A DNA stretch of 64,000 nt, from NCBI GenBank assembly GCA_038087015.1, contig JASBNA010000079.1:62001-126000 (forward strand), written 5' to 3'. Shown here piece by piece: positions 20,363 through 32,842 of this stretch. The position numbers and the translations under genes were made by a program. The notes beneath the pieces were generated by a model that was given only the letters and a program-made list of their open reading frames with translations, was not told where the DNA came from and did not search any database. This stretch comes from Cerrena zonata (Eukaryota > Basidiomycota > Agaricomycetes > Polyporales > Cerrenaceae). The stretch's first letter is position 1; the number at the start of each line of letters is the position of its first letter.

Positions 20363-23300
20363 TTAAAATTCACTTAAAGCAACAGCAGTAGCTTGGAAGT
20401 CATCATGGGAGATGGAAACATTGAGGTTCTTGACACCAGCTTTAGCAGCGGCAGCTTTAGCAGCTCCTGATAAAGAGACTTGTGGAGCACCGTTGGAGTC
20501 ACGGTTAATTTGGATATCAATCAAAGAAGCACCGGCACCTTGAGATTTAACACCCAAGGCTTTGAAGACAGCTTCTTTGGCAGACCAAGTACCAGTGAAA
20601 GAAGCTTGAGGAGAAGAAGAGCTTTGACAGTAAGCAATTTCTTCTGGGGTGAAGTTTCTTTCGATGAAGGTATCATTTTCAGTATTAATGGCAGACAATA
20701 ATTCAACATCAACACCAACACCTTTATTTGATTTATTCAAAGCAGCTAAAGATTTAGCAGTGGCGTCAGCAACCTTAGAAACATAGGTGTTACCTTGGAC
20801 ATCCTTTTTGGAAAAATTCAACAATTTTTCATCGTTAACACGAGCCAATGGATCCAAGTAAACTGGTTGTTCTAATTCATCAGCATATGGAGCTTTATCT
20901 TTAGCAACAAACATGGTGTTACGGGTCATAGCGTTATGCATGTAACGGTAAGCTTTCTTGTTACGAGCATTAACTTTAACAGCATAATCTTCATATGAAG
21001 ATTTATCCATAACTGCAAATAAGTAATCTGGGTGAACAACAACAGCTTGAGCACCTTTTTGACCGAAACCAAAAGAGGTAACAGAGACAGCTTTGATACC
21101 ATCGGTTTGGATGGTTCTGGAAGGATATAAGACGTATTCATAATCTTCCAAGACCTTATCGACATTATCAGCATTTCTATTACCAGGAACAATACCAGAA
21201 TTCAAAATTTGAATGGCACCATTCAACATCCAAGCACCGGCAGCACCTTTTGGATGACCAGTTAAGTATTTTTGGAAAACACCGAAAACTGGATTACCTT
21301 CGGATCTACCCAAATGTTTCATCATTGAATTGATAGTGGCAGATTCATTCTTATCATTAGCAACAGTAGAAGTACCATGGAATGAAGCAACACCTAAATC
21401 ATCAATAGTCAAATCGAAAGCAGCTAAAGCCCCTCTTAATGGAGCAATTCTTGGATCATTTTGGTAGAAGTTGTTACCCCATTGTTTCTTAGCTTCTGAA
21501 ACTTGGAGTCTAGCTTCACGGTGAATTTCTTCAGTTCTTTCACGTAAGAAATCAGCTTCAGAGAATTCAGCACCATAATCTTCTTTAGCTAATTCAGCTT
21601 CTTCATTCAAGAATTCAATTTCACTTTCTTCCCATAATTTGATTTGACCTAATCTTTGTTTCAATTGACGAGCTCTGTATTTGATGTTCAACATTGGAGA
21701 TGGGTATTTCAAGTCACCATGGTGTTCACGAGCAGTAGTTAAAATACCTTTACCTGGAGCAGGAACTGATCTACCAATCTTATCAGTAGCAGTAGCAGTT
21801 AAAGCAAGAACAGCATAAATTGGAACACCCATTTTGATAGCTAAATCAGCAGTCATAATAACTTGAATACCAGAACCTTGAGATTCCATGAAACCATTTC
21901 TAGTAGTAGTGGTTGGTCTAGACATTTCTTGAGGAGTTCTACCATGTTCGAATTCCTTAAGAGCATTAGAAGTAGCATTCATGTTAGCAAATTCATAAGA
22001 ACCTTCTTCTTGGAAATCATCATAACCACCAACAAGAACAATCTTAGCTTTACCTGAAGAAATAGTTTCAATACCAGTATCAACAGATTCAACAGCGGTA
22101 GCACAAGCACCAACTGGGGTTTTGATTGGACCGGATGATGATAATAACAACATGTTAACCCAAGCAGACATAGTGTTAATGAAAGATTCTTGTAAGATAT
22201 CGTTTTGGACAGGTTGATCTTGGTATCTGTCCTTGAACATACCTCTCAAAGCAGAAACACCACCCATACCTGAACCAGAACAGTTACCAACTTCTGAAAC
22301 ATGAACATATTTATAGAATTCATAAGGATCAGTAACACCAGCAGATAATAAAGCTTCCACAGTAGAAACCAAAACATATAAGGTGATTGGATCAACTTGA
22401 GAAATGATATCTTCAGGAATACCATATTGTTTTGGATTCCAACCAGTTGGGATTTGACCAGCAACTAATCTATCAAATCTTAAAGCTTTTGGAACATATA
22501 AGGTAGCACCCTTCAAGATTTTAACAGTGTATTCACCACTTTCATCAATTTCAAAGATTTCACATTTATCACCGTGTTGGTGTTTGTATTGTTCGGCAGT
22601 TTCCTTTGAAGATTCAAATGGTTCCAAGTCATGTTGAATAACGACTTCTTGAATCATCTTCTTCTTATTTGGATCATAACCATCGAATAATTCTGGTTCA
22701 ACGAGACGGATACCAGTATGAGCCAAGATTTCTTCTTCATATTTAGATTTGATATCTTTATCATCAACTGGTTGTTGAGTTTTAGCATCAATCCAACCAG
22801 AGTATGGTTTACCCTTTAAGTTAGCATTATGATATTTAATCATACCCATAATCCAGGCCATTTCAATACAACCTTCCAAAGAGAATTCACCATTGGCTTC
22901 CATTTCCCATCTGGTTCTAGCATTACCCCATGGACCAACTTCAGCAAAACCGGTAACAACGATAACACTGTTCAAGTCTAACATACCTTCTAATTGAGGA
23001 GCAACTTCTTTAATTTGTTCATAAGGTTTCATAGTTGGGAATTCGAATTTCATATTAGATCTTGGTTGAACAACAACTTTAGAGTAGTTAGCATCAACAT
23101 TATCACCATTGATAACTTTTTGTTCAATAGAAGATTCAATTGAAACAGCTCTTCTAATATCAGCAGTATCGACTAAATCAGTTCTTAATTTATGAGTGAA
23201 CTCTTTCAAGTTTTCAATAAATTGTAAACCACCATTCAAATCAGCCATAATTGGTTCTTCTTGACATAAGTTGACAATATCAGGAGTTAATAAACCTAAG

Positions 23301-26074
23301 ATATTGAAAGCCATTTCTTTTTGACTGAAGGTTCTGACACCTAATTTTTCAATACCTTCAGCAATGATGTTGTTACCACTCATCAAACCAGTACCTCTAG
23401 TCCAACCAATAACAGCACCACAAATGGTCAATTTATTTCCCCAGTCTTCAGAGTACCATCTGTTGAATAAGGTTTCTAAAGAAATCTTAGATTCAGAGTA
23501 TAAACCATCAAAACCGAAAGTACCATGATTTGGAGAAAGTGGTAAAATAACTTGAGCTGGTCTAGTTTCAGAAACTTTTTTGGTTTTAACGTAACCCAAT
23601 AATCTTAACAAGTTGGTCAACATAATTCTGTGGGCTAATTCTGATTTTGAATCGATATTATCTAAACCATTACCATTTTCTGGAATGGCTGCGAATGGGA
23701 TAACAGCATCCAAGTCCCAACCTAAACCACCATTCTTTGGATCATTGTAAATATAGTCAACTAAGCTTTCAACATCCTTCTTAGAACCTTGATTGAAAGG
23801 AACAACGATTAAAGTGGAACCAGAAGCACCATATCTGGAATACATGGTTTGATAATATTCAGTAACTTTTCTTGAGAAACGAGAAGTAGTAACAATAACT
23901 TTAGCACCACCACTAATTAAACCTTGTAAGATTTCTGCACCAATTGAACCTGCACCAGCACCAGTAACTAAGATATATTTGTCTTTGAAAGTTAAACCAT
24001 TAATAGCAGCACTTTCCAAACCATCCAAGTAAGTAGAGGAGAATTTAGAAGAGTATTCCCAAGCATCACCATTCTTTTGTTTAATGTGTAAGAAAGGTAA
24101 AGTTTGAGGTGGGATGGTAGAAGAAACTGGTTGCAAGATAGAAGTTTTATCTGGTAATGAAGCAATTTCGTCATCTGAGGAAGCAGATTCATCTTCTTCA
24201 TTTGGAGTTGAAGTACCAGAATTAGAAGCAGCAGCTTTTTGTAAAACATCTTTAGTTGGTTGGTCAACTTCAATTTCTTTATTTGATTCAACATAGTTGA
24301 TTAATTCATTGTATAATTTTTGAACTTCCAATTTAGTACCTTTAGATAATGAAGCTTGTTTTGTGATAGCTTTATAAACACGGGCTAAATCTTCATGAAT
24401 AGTTGGTTGGCCTTTTTGTTTGGTCATTGAACCACCTTGAGCCATTTCATAAACATATTGTTCGAATTTTCTGACTGAATCTTTGTTAGCTTCTTGGTAA
24501 TTAATTTTACCCTTAGCATCAACGGTAGTTTTTGGACCAGTAATTTTAGAAACATCTTTGAAAACTGGATCAACACCTAAAACTTGTTTACAGTTATCAA
24601 TTAATTGTTGACCTAATCTTTTAGCCAATTGATAGGTTTCACCTTTATATTCAGGAGTATGATCAACGTGATATTGCATAAATTTGATTAAAGTTGGGTT
24701 TGAACGATTCATAATTTGAATACATTGATTAATAGTTTCACGATCAATTGAAGTTAATTTACCAAAAATAATATCAAAATACATTGATAAAACATCTTGT
24801 CTAGCCCAATTCCAGTAAGAATCATAAGTTCTTGATTTCAATGGAGAGAAAGTTGGTTTAATACCATTAGCATAAATTTCACCATGTTCTTCTTCCCATA
24901 AATCTAATTCTTTTTGTAAAAGAGCAGTAGCTTCTTTTTCTTTAATGAAAGATTTAGCACCTTTATTTAAATCAACTTGTAAGTATCTAGCTAAAACTTC
25001 TAATTGTTGTCTAGCCATAGTTTTATTTTCAGAAGTAATAGCATCTAAAGCGGCACTATCAATAACAGCACCACCGGCGCCACCAGCACCACCAGCACCA
25101 CCGGCGCTAGCAGAAGTTAAAGAGATACCGGCGTTAGAAGCATATTTAGTAGCAACAGAATCCAAGAATTCTTTAGCATCCGAATCGGAGCCTAATCTTG
25201 AAGCAGGTTCATTAGTTAAAGCCATTAATAAAACAGAATCTTGTCTACCGGAACCTAAACCAAATCTTGATTCCAAGTATTTTCTAGCGACAGTAATAGA
25301 AAACCCACCAGGCATTTTAGAGGACATTAATCTACCAATAAGAGAAGTGGAAGTTTTACCTAATTGACCATTGAAAGAGTCTTGGAAAGTTTCAGCCAAT
25401 TCTTCCAATGGGGTATCTTCAGGTTTTTCAGGAGTAGAACCAAATTCTTTACCTAAATCACCCAAGATTTCATTTTGGACGGTGGATTTACCGTTAACCA
25501 AATCTTTAATAGCTTTTGACATTGGAATTGAATCCAAAGGTTTTTTCAATTTTTGTGCAACCAAAACTTGTAAGACCAAGGCGGCAGAAACTGGTTCATC
25601 GGGGATGGAGGCAGCTGGACCTGCTGGGGCGGCAGCTGGAGCTGGTGCAGCGGCTGGAGCAGCGGCTGGAGCTGGAGCTGGAGCACCAGAAGTAGTAGCT
25701 GGAGGAATAGCAGAGGCTGGAGCAGAAGTAGAACCCACGTGAGGTTCTAAAGCTTTAGCAGTAGCAGCTGGAGCTGGAGGAGCCACATCAGCTGGATCAG
25801 GGGTGTAATAAATTTCTTTAGCATCTTTGGCGTAACATAAAACTTGACGTTGTAAAGATAAAGCAGCATCATAAGATTCATATTTAGCTTTGATGGTTCT
25901 TGAGGCCATACCAGCTAAGGTTGGAGAAGGACCAATTTCAACAACACGTTCAGTGTTGTGTTGTTTTAAAAAGACATCTTGGGTTTCAATCCATCTAACT
26001 GGAGAAGCGAATTGGTAAGCCAATAATTCTGTTAATAAAGTATGAGAGAGTTCTTGTTCAATTTCTGGTCTCAT
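20363..26074 (-). CDS. FAS2: Fatty acid synthase subunit alpha
   Basis: The 1903-residue alpha chain of the cytosolic alpha6beta6 fatty acid synthase makes C16/C18 acyl-CoA from acetyl- and malonyl-CoA. Domains in order: a short segment completing the malonyl/palmitoyl transferase ([19 protein letters not shown], about 45-65); an Ala/Pro linker (about 100-160); the acyl carrier protein with its phosphopantetheine serine at about 197 ([13 protein letters not shown]); a second structural domain after a Gly/Ala linker near 330; the ketoreductase ([17 protein letters not shown], about 700); the ketosynthase with active-site Cys1324 in [12 protein letters not shown]; and the C-terminal phosphopantetheinyl transferase ([13 protein letters not shown] and [12 protein letters not shown]). 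S. cerevisiae Fas2 has 1887 residues. The start is the ATG at 26072-26074. CTG codons appear avoided. Confidence 0.97.
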   Translation of the reverse strand: MRPEIEQELSHTLLTELLAYQFASPVRWIETQDVFLKQHNTERVVEIGPSPTLAGMASRTIKAKYESYDAALSLQRQVLCYAKDAKEIYYTPDPADVAPPAPAATAKALEPHVGSTSAPASAIPPATTSGAPAPAPAAAPAAAPAPAAAPAGPAASIPDEPVSAALVLQVLVAQKLKKPLDSIPMSKAIKDLVNGKSTVQNEILGDLGKEFGSTPEKPEDTPLEELAETFQDSFNGQLGKTSTSLIGRLMSSKMPGGFSITVARKYLESRFGLGSGRQDSVLLMALTNEPASRLGSDSDAKEFLDSVATKYASNAGISLTSASAGGAGGAGGAGGAVIDSAALDAITSENKTMARQQLEVLARYLQVDLNKGAKSFIKEKEATALLQKELDLWEEEHGEIYANGIKPTFSPLKSRTYDSYWNWARQDVLSMYFDIIFGKLTSIDRETINQCIQIMNRSNPTLIKFMQYHVDHTPEYKGETYQLAKRLGQQLIDNCKQVLGVDPVFKDVSKITGPKTTVDAKGKINYQEANKDSVRKFEQYVYEMAQGGSMTKQKGQPTIHEDLARVYKAITKQASLSKGTKLEVQKLYNELINYVESNKEIEVDQPTKDVLQKAAASNSGTSTPNEEDESASSDDEIASLPDKTSILQPVSSTIPPQTLPFLHIKQKNGDAWEYSSKFSSTYLDGLESAAINGLTFKDKYILVTGAGAGSIGAEILQGLISGGAKVIVTTSRFSRKVTEYYQTMYSRYGASGSTLIVVPFNQGSKKDVESLVDYIYNDPKNGGLGWDLDAVIPFAAIPENGNGLDNIDSKSELAHRIMLTNLLRLLGYVKTKKVSETRPAQVILPLSPNHGTFGFDGLYSESKISLETLFNRWYSEDWGNKLTICGAVIGWTRGTGLMSGNNIIAEGIEKLGVRTFSQKEMAFNILGLLTPDIVNLCQEEPIMADLNGGLQFIENLKEFTHKLRTDLVDTADIRRAVSIESSIEQKVINGDNVDANYSKVVVQPRSNMKFEFPTMKPYEQIKEVAPQLEGMLDLNSVIVVTGFAEVGPWGNARTRWEMEANGEFSLEGCIEMAWIMGMIKYHNANLKGKPYSGWIDAKTQQPVDDKDIKSKYEEEILAHTGIRLVEPELFDGYDPNKKKMIQEVVIQHDLEPFESSKETAEQYKHQHGDKCEIFEIDESGEYTVKILKGATLYVPKALRFDRLVAGQIPTGWNPKQYGIPEDIISQVDPITLYVLVSTVEALLSAGVTDPYEFYKYVHVSEVGNCSGSGMGGVSALRGMFKDRYQDQPVQNDILQESFINTMSAWVNMLLLSSSGPIKTPVGACATAVESVDTGIETISSGKAKIVLVGGYDDFQEEGSYEFANMNATSNALKEFEHGRTPQEMSRPTTTTRNGFMESQGSGIQVIMTADLAIKMGVPIYAVLALTATATDKIGRSVPAPGKGILTTAREHHGDLKYPSPMLNIKYRARQLKQRLGQIKLWEESEIEFLNEEAELAKEDYGAEFSEADFLRERTEEIHREARLQVSEAKKQWGNNFYQNDPRIAPLRGALAAFDLTIDDLGVASFHGTSTVANDKNESATINSMMKHLGRSEGNPVFGVFQKYLTGHPKGAAGAWMLNGAIQILNSGIVPGNRNADNVDKVLEDYEYVLYPSRTIQTDGIKAVSVTSFGFGQKGAQAVVVHPDYLFAVMDKSSYEDYAVKVNARNKKAYRYMHNAMTRNTMFVAKDKAPYADELEQPVYLDPLARVNDEKLLNFSKKDVQGNTYVSKVADATAKSLAALNKSNKGVGVDVELLSAINTENDTFIERNFTPEEIAYCQSSSSPQASFTGTWSAKEAVFKALGVKSQGAGASLIDIQINRDSNGAPQVSLSGAAKAAAAKAGVKNLNVSISHDDFQATAVALSEF

Positions 26075-26898
26075 GTTGAAGTATTAGGGAGGTGGAAATA
26101 AATAGATCAAGACTGAACAATTGAAGTGTCTTGAAAGAGAAGGGAAAAGAGAAAAGATTGAAGAAAAAAAAATCGAAATTATTAAAACAAAATAATCAGG
26201 AAGTAAAGCCAATATTATATTGATAACAGGGACCAAAGCGATGGGATCTTAGTGAAAAATTGTTGGTGGGTTTATTTAAGTGTTGGCACCATAATCAGTG
26301 CGATCTCCATACAAAACAAAAAAAAAAAAAATAATGAGAATAACAAAAATACTACAATTGATAAAACTACTCAACCAAGTCTACGAGGTGAATGTTGTGG
26401 AATATTGCAGTAATACCATCCACACTAGTTGCCACACTGCATTTCCTTTCAGTGTTGAATACAATCAAGTTATCTATATAGTTCAATACGCTATAATGAG
26501 CTATGGAATACAAACTCTCCAGTAAAATAGATACACTTACTATACTTAATACTGTAATAGTTAATACTGTAATAGTTAATACTTACAATATTTAATACAT
26601 ACTATAGTCAACACTTACTATAGATAACACGTACAATAGTTAATACTTACAATTAATACACCCCAACACTGCACTCACTAATAATAACAACCAGTTTTGA
26701 GTGCGAGTCCCTTTTCTGTTTTGCAACAATTTTAAGGCGAAAATCCCAAAAATCATTTTTCACCCAACAAAGAAGTTTGACTTTGTGCAAAACTCAACAG
26801 ATTTCCCTTGGTGTATGGGCGTTTTGTGGGTGAGAGTGTTTGGGTTTGGGCACTACTGTCTTTTGCACCCATCTCATTATGGTTTAGTGTGTTTTATA
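26075..26898. promoter_or_regulatory. FAS2 upstream region containing degenerate tandem repeats
   Basis: The 0.8 kb upstream of FAS2 contains a purine-rich A-tract near the gene (26130-26190), a degenerate 15-17 bp tandem repeat (26533-26660, listed separately) and a GT/TG-rich stretch near 26800-26870. No gene was accepted. I did not find a clear inositol/choline (CATGTGAAAT-type) element. Confidence 0.4.
26533..26660. repeat. Degenerate 15-17 bp tandem repeat upstream of FAS2
   Basis: About eight units resembling TTAATACTGTAATAG, drifting to TTAATACTTACAATA and CACTTACTATAG forms, run head to tail. The first two units are identical and later ones diverge, as in a decaying minisatellite. 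Confidence 0.7.
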
Positions 26899-28954
26899 CT
26901 ATATAGTATATTCAGTTTTTGAAGGCCCATCGGCCATTTTCTTTAATTGTTTCAACTTCTTTTTATGTTTCTTATCCCGATTCTTTTTGGACTTCTTAGC
27001 CCGTGCCTCTTCCTCTTTGCAAACAGAACAGCCGCATTCATCACACCAAAGGTAGCCCGGTACTTCACGATTAGGATCGTAGACAAATTCATCCTCATCG
27101 GATTCGTGATCAGATTGGTGCTCATCGGATTCGTGATCGAATTCACACTCTTCTGATTCGTAATCAAATTCATGATCGTCAAAATCATTGCAATAAGACT
27201 TATACTCAATATACTCTTTGGTTAAAGGTTCTCTCCCCAATTCAGAGTCATTAAATAATTCAGTGAGGCATAACAGATAAAGGTCTATTCGGTCTGTGCA
27301 ATTCATTACCTGTTCTGCTAAAGATTTATAAAAATTTTCACTGAGAATCATATAAATGACAGTTTTCAATTCTTTAAACAAATACAGTTTTGTATTGAAT
27401 TTGGCCGATATTATTTGTTGAACATTATACAAGATCAAATCGGCAACTGAATCCTTTGGCTTGGGTTTAATATGCCAAATTAATGATAATTCATATTGTC
27501 TAGCGTAAAAATAATCAAACCCTTCTAGTAATGTAGCCACTTGATAATACCAATCGGTGGGACGTGGTGCAAAAAATTCATTGCCTTTTGGACAAGTAGA
27601 ACTGAATAATGCATATCCCCAATAACATGGGTGAACTGAATTGTTAGCGAGATATGCTTGCACTTTTAAAATATGTTCTCTTGTTTCCACTGGACTGGTA
27701 TCGTATCTTCCCATAACACGATTTTTAGGAACACCCGTTGGAGGTTGCTTGGTGAATACATTAGAAAAATCACCAAGTTTTTCAAAAATTATTTCTTGAT
27801 CAAATTGCATAATTTTACGCAGAGTCTCTTTAATACGTTGAGGGTAGCTTGGTAATGAATCGGCCAATGAAGCAATTGAAGGAAACTTGGACTCAGAACT
27901 AGAACCTGGTTCCGAAATTGATGATGGCTCTGGCTCTGGCTCTGTATTTGGTACGGTGTCTGGTACCGTTTCTGGTACGGTGCCTGGTACTGTGTCTGGC
28001 TCTGGCATAGGAAACAAAGGAATTTCGTTTTCAAATGCATTTTCATCATCAGTTGGTAACATCTTTTGGAAGGTTTTATAAAGCCATTCCTTACAAGCAA
28101 GCTTATCCTCAGCAATCTTAAATGTTTCCTCGATTTTATTGTAATGTTCCTTTTGATTGGCTGTTATTTGAGGTGTAATCTTTTGAACGTACTTGGTACT
28201 GATACTCTTCGCATCTTTCATATCCCAATATTGAGTGAGTGCGTCTTCAAGAATCTTGCTGCTTTCAGTAATATGTTCTTTCAAACAGTTTTGCAAGTAA
28301 GTTTGTTGGGCTTGTAGATAGTTTCTGAAATTCTTGATTTGGTCTTTATTAATATCTCTATGATCACGCATACCGTCATGACATACTTTTAAAAGCTGGT
28401 TTGAGAAATTTTGACATTTATCCTTAATCCCATATCTTTTATTAGTTTCATTGACTATCATCTTTTTGATGTTTTCCCATGCGTTGGAGTCGTCAAGTTT
28501 TTCAACCTTACTGTCCCGAACAACATTAGTGAACACCTTATAGCGGCCTTCTGAAGCTTCATCTATATGGCTTGCATCACAAGGTTGGGCCAATTCCTCC
28601 AAAATAGCTTGGATTTTTGTATCGTGACTTTTCATTTCCTTTTCAAAAAGACCTTGCATATACCCCAAACAGGATTCGAGGTTTTTGCTAATTGGTTTAT
28701 TATTGGTATTACCGTTGATTTCGCTAATTGTAGCTGAAACTTTTTCTGCAAGACTTTCATCTCGCTTATTGGAATTGTTTTTGGTGTCCCGCGGTTGCAG
28801 GACTTCTAGAATACCCGTAGTTACCAGGATCGATATTCTCAGTCACGGCAACTTTTTGACTGGGAAGAGCAGAATCAGTGGGACCGGGATGAGTCACTTG
28901 CTGATTGAAATTTCTAGTAAGTCCTGGTGGCGGGAAGTAGTTTTTAAATGACAT
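26899..28954 (-). CDS. Unrecognised protein with acidic repeats and a CxxC-containing basic tail; one frameshift
   Basis: I do not recognise this family. A 28954 ATG opens a frame MSFKNYFPPPGLTRNF... that stops at 28766; the main frame is open from 28842 to 26899, one base out of step, so the two are joined if one base is skipped between about 28780 and 28840. Without joining, the first ATG of the main frame is at 28659 (about 586 residues); joined, it is about 685. The middle is helical and charged, followed by a Pro-Glu-Val-Pro-Asp-Thr type repeat (coding region about 27900-28000), a folded segment with RPTDWYYQVATLLEGFDYFY, an Asp/Glu/His/Ser repeat, a CDECGCSVC cluster that may bind zinc, and a Lys-rich end. 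Confidence 0.6.
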
Positions 28955-29872
28955 TTGCAGCAATTCGAAAAAGTATGCAAAAAGTGAGATCTCTCTTTTT
29001 ATTTATGTTTGTTAAAATGACCGTACCCAAAAGTTAAGAGCAATGGGCATCGCGTTTACAACTCAAGGTTTTTAGACGAGAAACTAGCGAAGAGAAGTGG
29101 CAATCCTACTATTGGACAATTTGGCAGAATTTAATGAGGAAGTTAAGTGATCCTATCGATTCCTAAATACAACTGATGAATAGTTAGTGAACCGAAACAA
29201 TCTATTAGCAAATACATGTAAATATATATAAGTCGCTGATATAACTTATGTCTGTTCTATGTCTAACATATATATCATATATCTTCGAACATACATCTAT
29301 ATATCTATATCCAACATATATGTTCAATATATGTGACATAAACTTTAGTTTGCCTTGCTCCTTTTCTAGTTTCAATTCCAGTCTTACTCCATCTTATATG
29401 CAATTGTTTCAGGTTGGTTAGAGCTCTTATACCCTAATATATATGAAATGCCTATCGATAGACATTGTGTCAAGAAGAATAATTGATATTCATCGGAGTT
29501 CGAGCGTGTCCTGGTTGAAAATGTGGTGTTTGGGTGTTTATCTTTAAAAAAAGGACGTGTCTCTACCCGGACGCTTTTTATAAAAGGAAAAACTTTTCAA
29601 CAACTTCGTAAAAATTAAACATCACTTCTTTTCAGTCATTAATATACGTTTACTCATATGTTTTGTATAATGTAGAGACCCAAAGCGTATGCCTTCTCAT
29701 TCACCCTGATTATATTCGGTTATTTTCAGTTTAAATTGGTTTACGAGAACACTTTCGCAATTGGAATATTAATTTATGATCAACTCCACCCTGTATGATT
29801 TGATTACTATATCAAATATTAGTATCTAAACAGGACTATTAAATTGATCAACATTTCTATAAATCTATAAAG
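28955..29872. other. Intergenic, AT-rich
   Basis: The 0.9 kb between the two accessory genes holds a TATATA-rich stretch with short inverted repeats (AACATATATATCATATAT, CATATATGTTCAATATATG) at about 29215-29350. I see no gene, tRNA or transposon end. Confidence 0.45.
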
Positions 29873-32247
29873 TTATAAGTCAGGTACATCGATTTTTTTA
29901 CCTTGACAATAATTAGAGTTCATGATATTTTTACCGATATCATAACCAAACTGATCTTGTAAACCGGTATAACCAATTAATAAAGCTTTTAAATTAATTG
30001 GATAATTGTTTTCATTCAATAATTTAGATAAGTCATCTTCATATAACTTATTTTCAGTTAAATCAATTTCGATTAATGAATTATGGTGTATGCCATTTAC
30101 GCCATGGCCAAGCATGTGGAAACTAAAATTATTTAGTTTATTATGACACAAGTTAATTATTTTCAAATTTGAATCCCTAGTGAAGGTTAATTGAACGAGT
30201 TTGATCAAGTTGATCGAAACATCTAAGACGTTCAAATTTGAATTTAAATTCAATTGAATTTTTTTAAGTTTGTTATGGGAAAGATTCAAAAATTTTAAAT
30301 ATTTCAAATTTTGAAATTTTTTCGAATCTACTGATTCAATCTTGTTATGAGATAAATTTAAAGTTTCTATTTTATCTGGAAATGTAATTTGTTTAAGACA
30401 TGACTCAGTTAGCTTATTATTAGCCAAGTTTAAATATTGTAAATTTGAACCATCTTCAAAAGTGATATTCTGAATCTTATTGATATCACATCCATTAAAA
30501 CTTAATTCGACTATAGTAGAGGGAAACTTAACATTTTTCAAGTTTGGTATATGGCAGTCATCAAAGTTTAATAATTTCAAATTTCTTGGGAATTTGAATA
30601 ATTCGATTGTGTTAAATTGATTATAGTTTAAGTATAAAACCTGTATATTCAATTCATCTCCATTCAGATTATGAGATAAGTCGATTGATCCCTTCAATCT
30701 ATTTTCTGTCATATGTATGGTATGAACCAGCGAGGGTAAGTCTAAACATGAGTTAATATTTGGTATGTAGTTGGAACCAATACCTAAATTAACTAATTTT
30801 TTGGGAAATGTAATGTTTTCCACACAAGTTAAGTTGATTAACCTCTAGAGATAAGATTTTTATTGAATCAGGGAATTCAATTTTATGCAAGTTTGAACCA
30901 ATTCCAGTGTTTGAAAGTTTACAAAACGTTAAATTTGATGGTAATTTAATTGGCTTTGGTTTCGGTATCCCAGTTAATTGGATTATCAGCTATATTTAAA
31001 TAAGTTAATGTTGGGGGTAAATACGGTAACACAACTCTTGAAAAATTAGTAATGTTATTATTGGATAAACTGACTTGTTTTAATTTTGGTGGTAATTTCA
31101 AACAAGTAATGAAACTTCTATGGAAACTCAATTCTTGTAATAAGGGGAAATTAGTTATATCCCAAATTCCATTATTACCATCATTTTGAATATTTGAAAT
31201 TGTTAGTTTTTGCAAATTATTTATGTTATTTAAGAACTTGAATATATTCATTTGTTGACAAGTATCTGCCCCCCAAATTTTTATTAGTTGATTTTTTGAA
31301 TCAAGTATATTTTCGATATTGATATTAGTTAAATTTGGTAAATTTGATAAAATCATTCGCTCCAAAAAACAATTCAGAAAATCTTTCACTCTTGATAATA
31401 TTAAAGTATCTAGATTAGTTGGAATTGCATAATTCATCAGTCTACTGTTGATAATGCAATTCCCTAATTTTAAGATCTTTAAATTTATTGGTAACGACTT
31501 ATAAAGTATGATCGGTTTATTATTATTATATCCATTACAATTAGGATGCAAAATTAAAGTATCGATCAATAAATTTTTCCGGAAACTCGATTTAAATTTA
31601 ACATTAGTATTTTCAAATCTTATTTTTTGCAAATTTGGAAACTTGGAAACATCAAATTGAAAGTCTCCAGTATAATTTGTAATTGATATATGGGTTAATG
31701 AGTTGGGAACATAAGTCGATACTTCTTCAATGATCTGGGTGAGGTTAATCAAATGTAATATACCCGGGTCAAACTCTAACTCGATATTAAACCGTAGATT
31801 CATCTCATCGACTTTATTAAGATTGATTTTTTTGAATATACTTAAAAATTCAAATATATCCATCAAATTCCAGATATAATACGTTATTGTTAAGGGACAC
31901 TGTAACTCAACCCGGGTCCCAACGTATTTAACATAAAATTCAATCAAATCTTGAATGTCTTCAAGCTTCTCCAAAAATTCTAAATTCTCCTTATCCAAAT
32001 AGCCATTCGAAGGTACCATCATATACATCTCGAAAAAAGTCAATTGCCATACCCTGTTAGTATACGCAATATTCTCACTGCTCATCCTCTTCATTATAGC
32101 TTGGGTAATTGAAGGATTCTCTTCAATAAATTCATCATTACTAACTAATTTAATAAAGTCATTGATGCCCATACATCCAAATATATCATCCAAAATATCC
32201 GACGGGAAGTTGTCAATCGTACTTTTATATCCTAGCTCCTTATCCAT
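29873..32247 (-). pseudogene. F-box/leucine-rich-repeat protein, two frameshifts
   Basis: One gene of about 790 codons is broken into three frames: 32247 down to about 30955, a middle piece about 30955-30850, and 30850 down to the stop at 29873. Each junction needs one base skipped. The N-terminus IDNFPSDILDDIFGCMGINDFIKL is an F-box, the Skp1-binding motif of SCF ubiquitin ligases. The rest is a long array of irregular leucine-rich repeats with asparagine ladders (LNLSHNKIESV, LNLSHNKLKKI, LDVSINLIKLV). Such proteins usually choose SCF substrates. LRR continuity across both breaks supports one original gene. It may be a young pseudogene of an expanding LRR family, or intact with two insertion errors. 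The second piece has no ATG of its own at its start. Confidence 0.65.
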
Positions 32248-32842
32248 CTTCCCCTTTCCATAATAACTATCCCCTAGCCGTCAACTATCTTCATCTATTC
32301 TATCAGCTATAAATTTTTCAATTCCTATCGCTTACGGCCTATCCGATACTCGGTCCTGCCTTACATCCGTCTTATGTAAGCGCTGATGTCAGCACGCGAC
32401 ACCATGTGTCGCGTGTTATCACCCCTCGACACACATTCCCCATTGGGCTTTACGCCGCAAACCCCAAGTGGGAGGGTCGTGTCCCGGTGCCGGGCCCACC
32501 CCCTCTCCGATAAGAACATCAATTACATCAACAGTTGTTTTGGTTGGGAAGATACTGGGCGGGTATTTGTTGAGTTCAACTACTACTTGTATCAGCTTAC
32601 CAACTTATACTTCTTATATACTGCTTATACTTTTCAAACTTTAGTGCTTACACTGCTTATAAACCGCCGCTTGTACATCCAATTAGTCGAGGAAGATCAG
32701 TGATCCTGCTTGGTTCTTGCTTGTTTCGTTGCAATCGATTAACTTTCAGTTGGTCAGTTATAATTGATCATTTTACCAATTGAGTTTATCAATCGCATTT
32801 ATCAATTGAGTTTATCGATCGAGGAAGTGTCTATTGTGTATA
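32248..32842. promoter_or_regulatory. Divergent intergenic region with hairpin-dense GC-rich core
   Basis: The 0.6 kb between the F-box/LRR gene and the BCAS3-like gene should contain both promoters. Its centre (32361-32499) is unusually GC-rich for this window and packed with perfect inverted repeats, listed separately. The part nearest the BCAS3-like ATG has repeated TATCAATTGAGTTTATC-type motifs (about 32775-32822). Confidence 0.5.
32361..32499. repeat. Cluster of perfect inverted repeats (possible structured RNA or regulatory element)
   Basis: Consecutive palindromes: TTACAT/ATGTAA (32361-32366 with 32374-32379), GCTGATGTCAGC (32382-32393), CACGCGACA/TGTCGCGTG with a five-base loop (32393-32415), CCCATTGGG near 32440, and GTGGG/CCCAC (32468-32472 with 32495-32499) enclosing CCCGGTGCCGGG (32483-32494). 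I cannot match it to a known RNA. It may be a structured non-coding RNA, an mRNA leader, or a cluster of palindromic protein sites. Confidence 0.55.

Noticed and set aside
24945..25742. Two plus-strand frames (140 and 123 codons) inside FAS2
   Set aside because: They reflect the Ala/Pro/Gly linkers read in reverse.
32386..32703. 105-codon plus-strand frame over the hairpin cluster
   Set aside because: It is open because of GC-rich palindromes; the translation has no domain and ends in low-complexity Tyr/Leu text.
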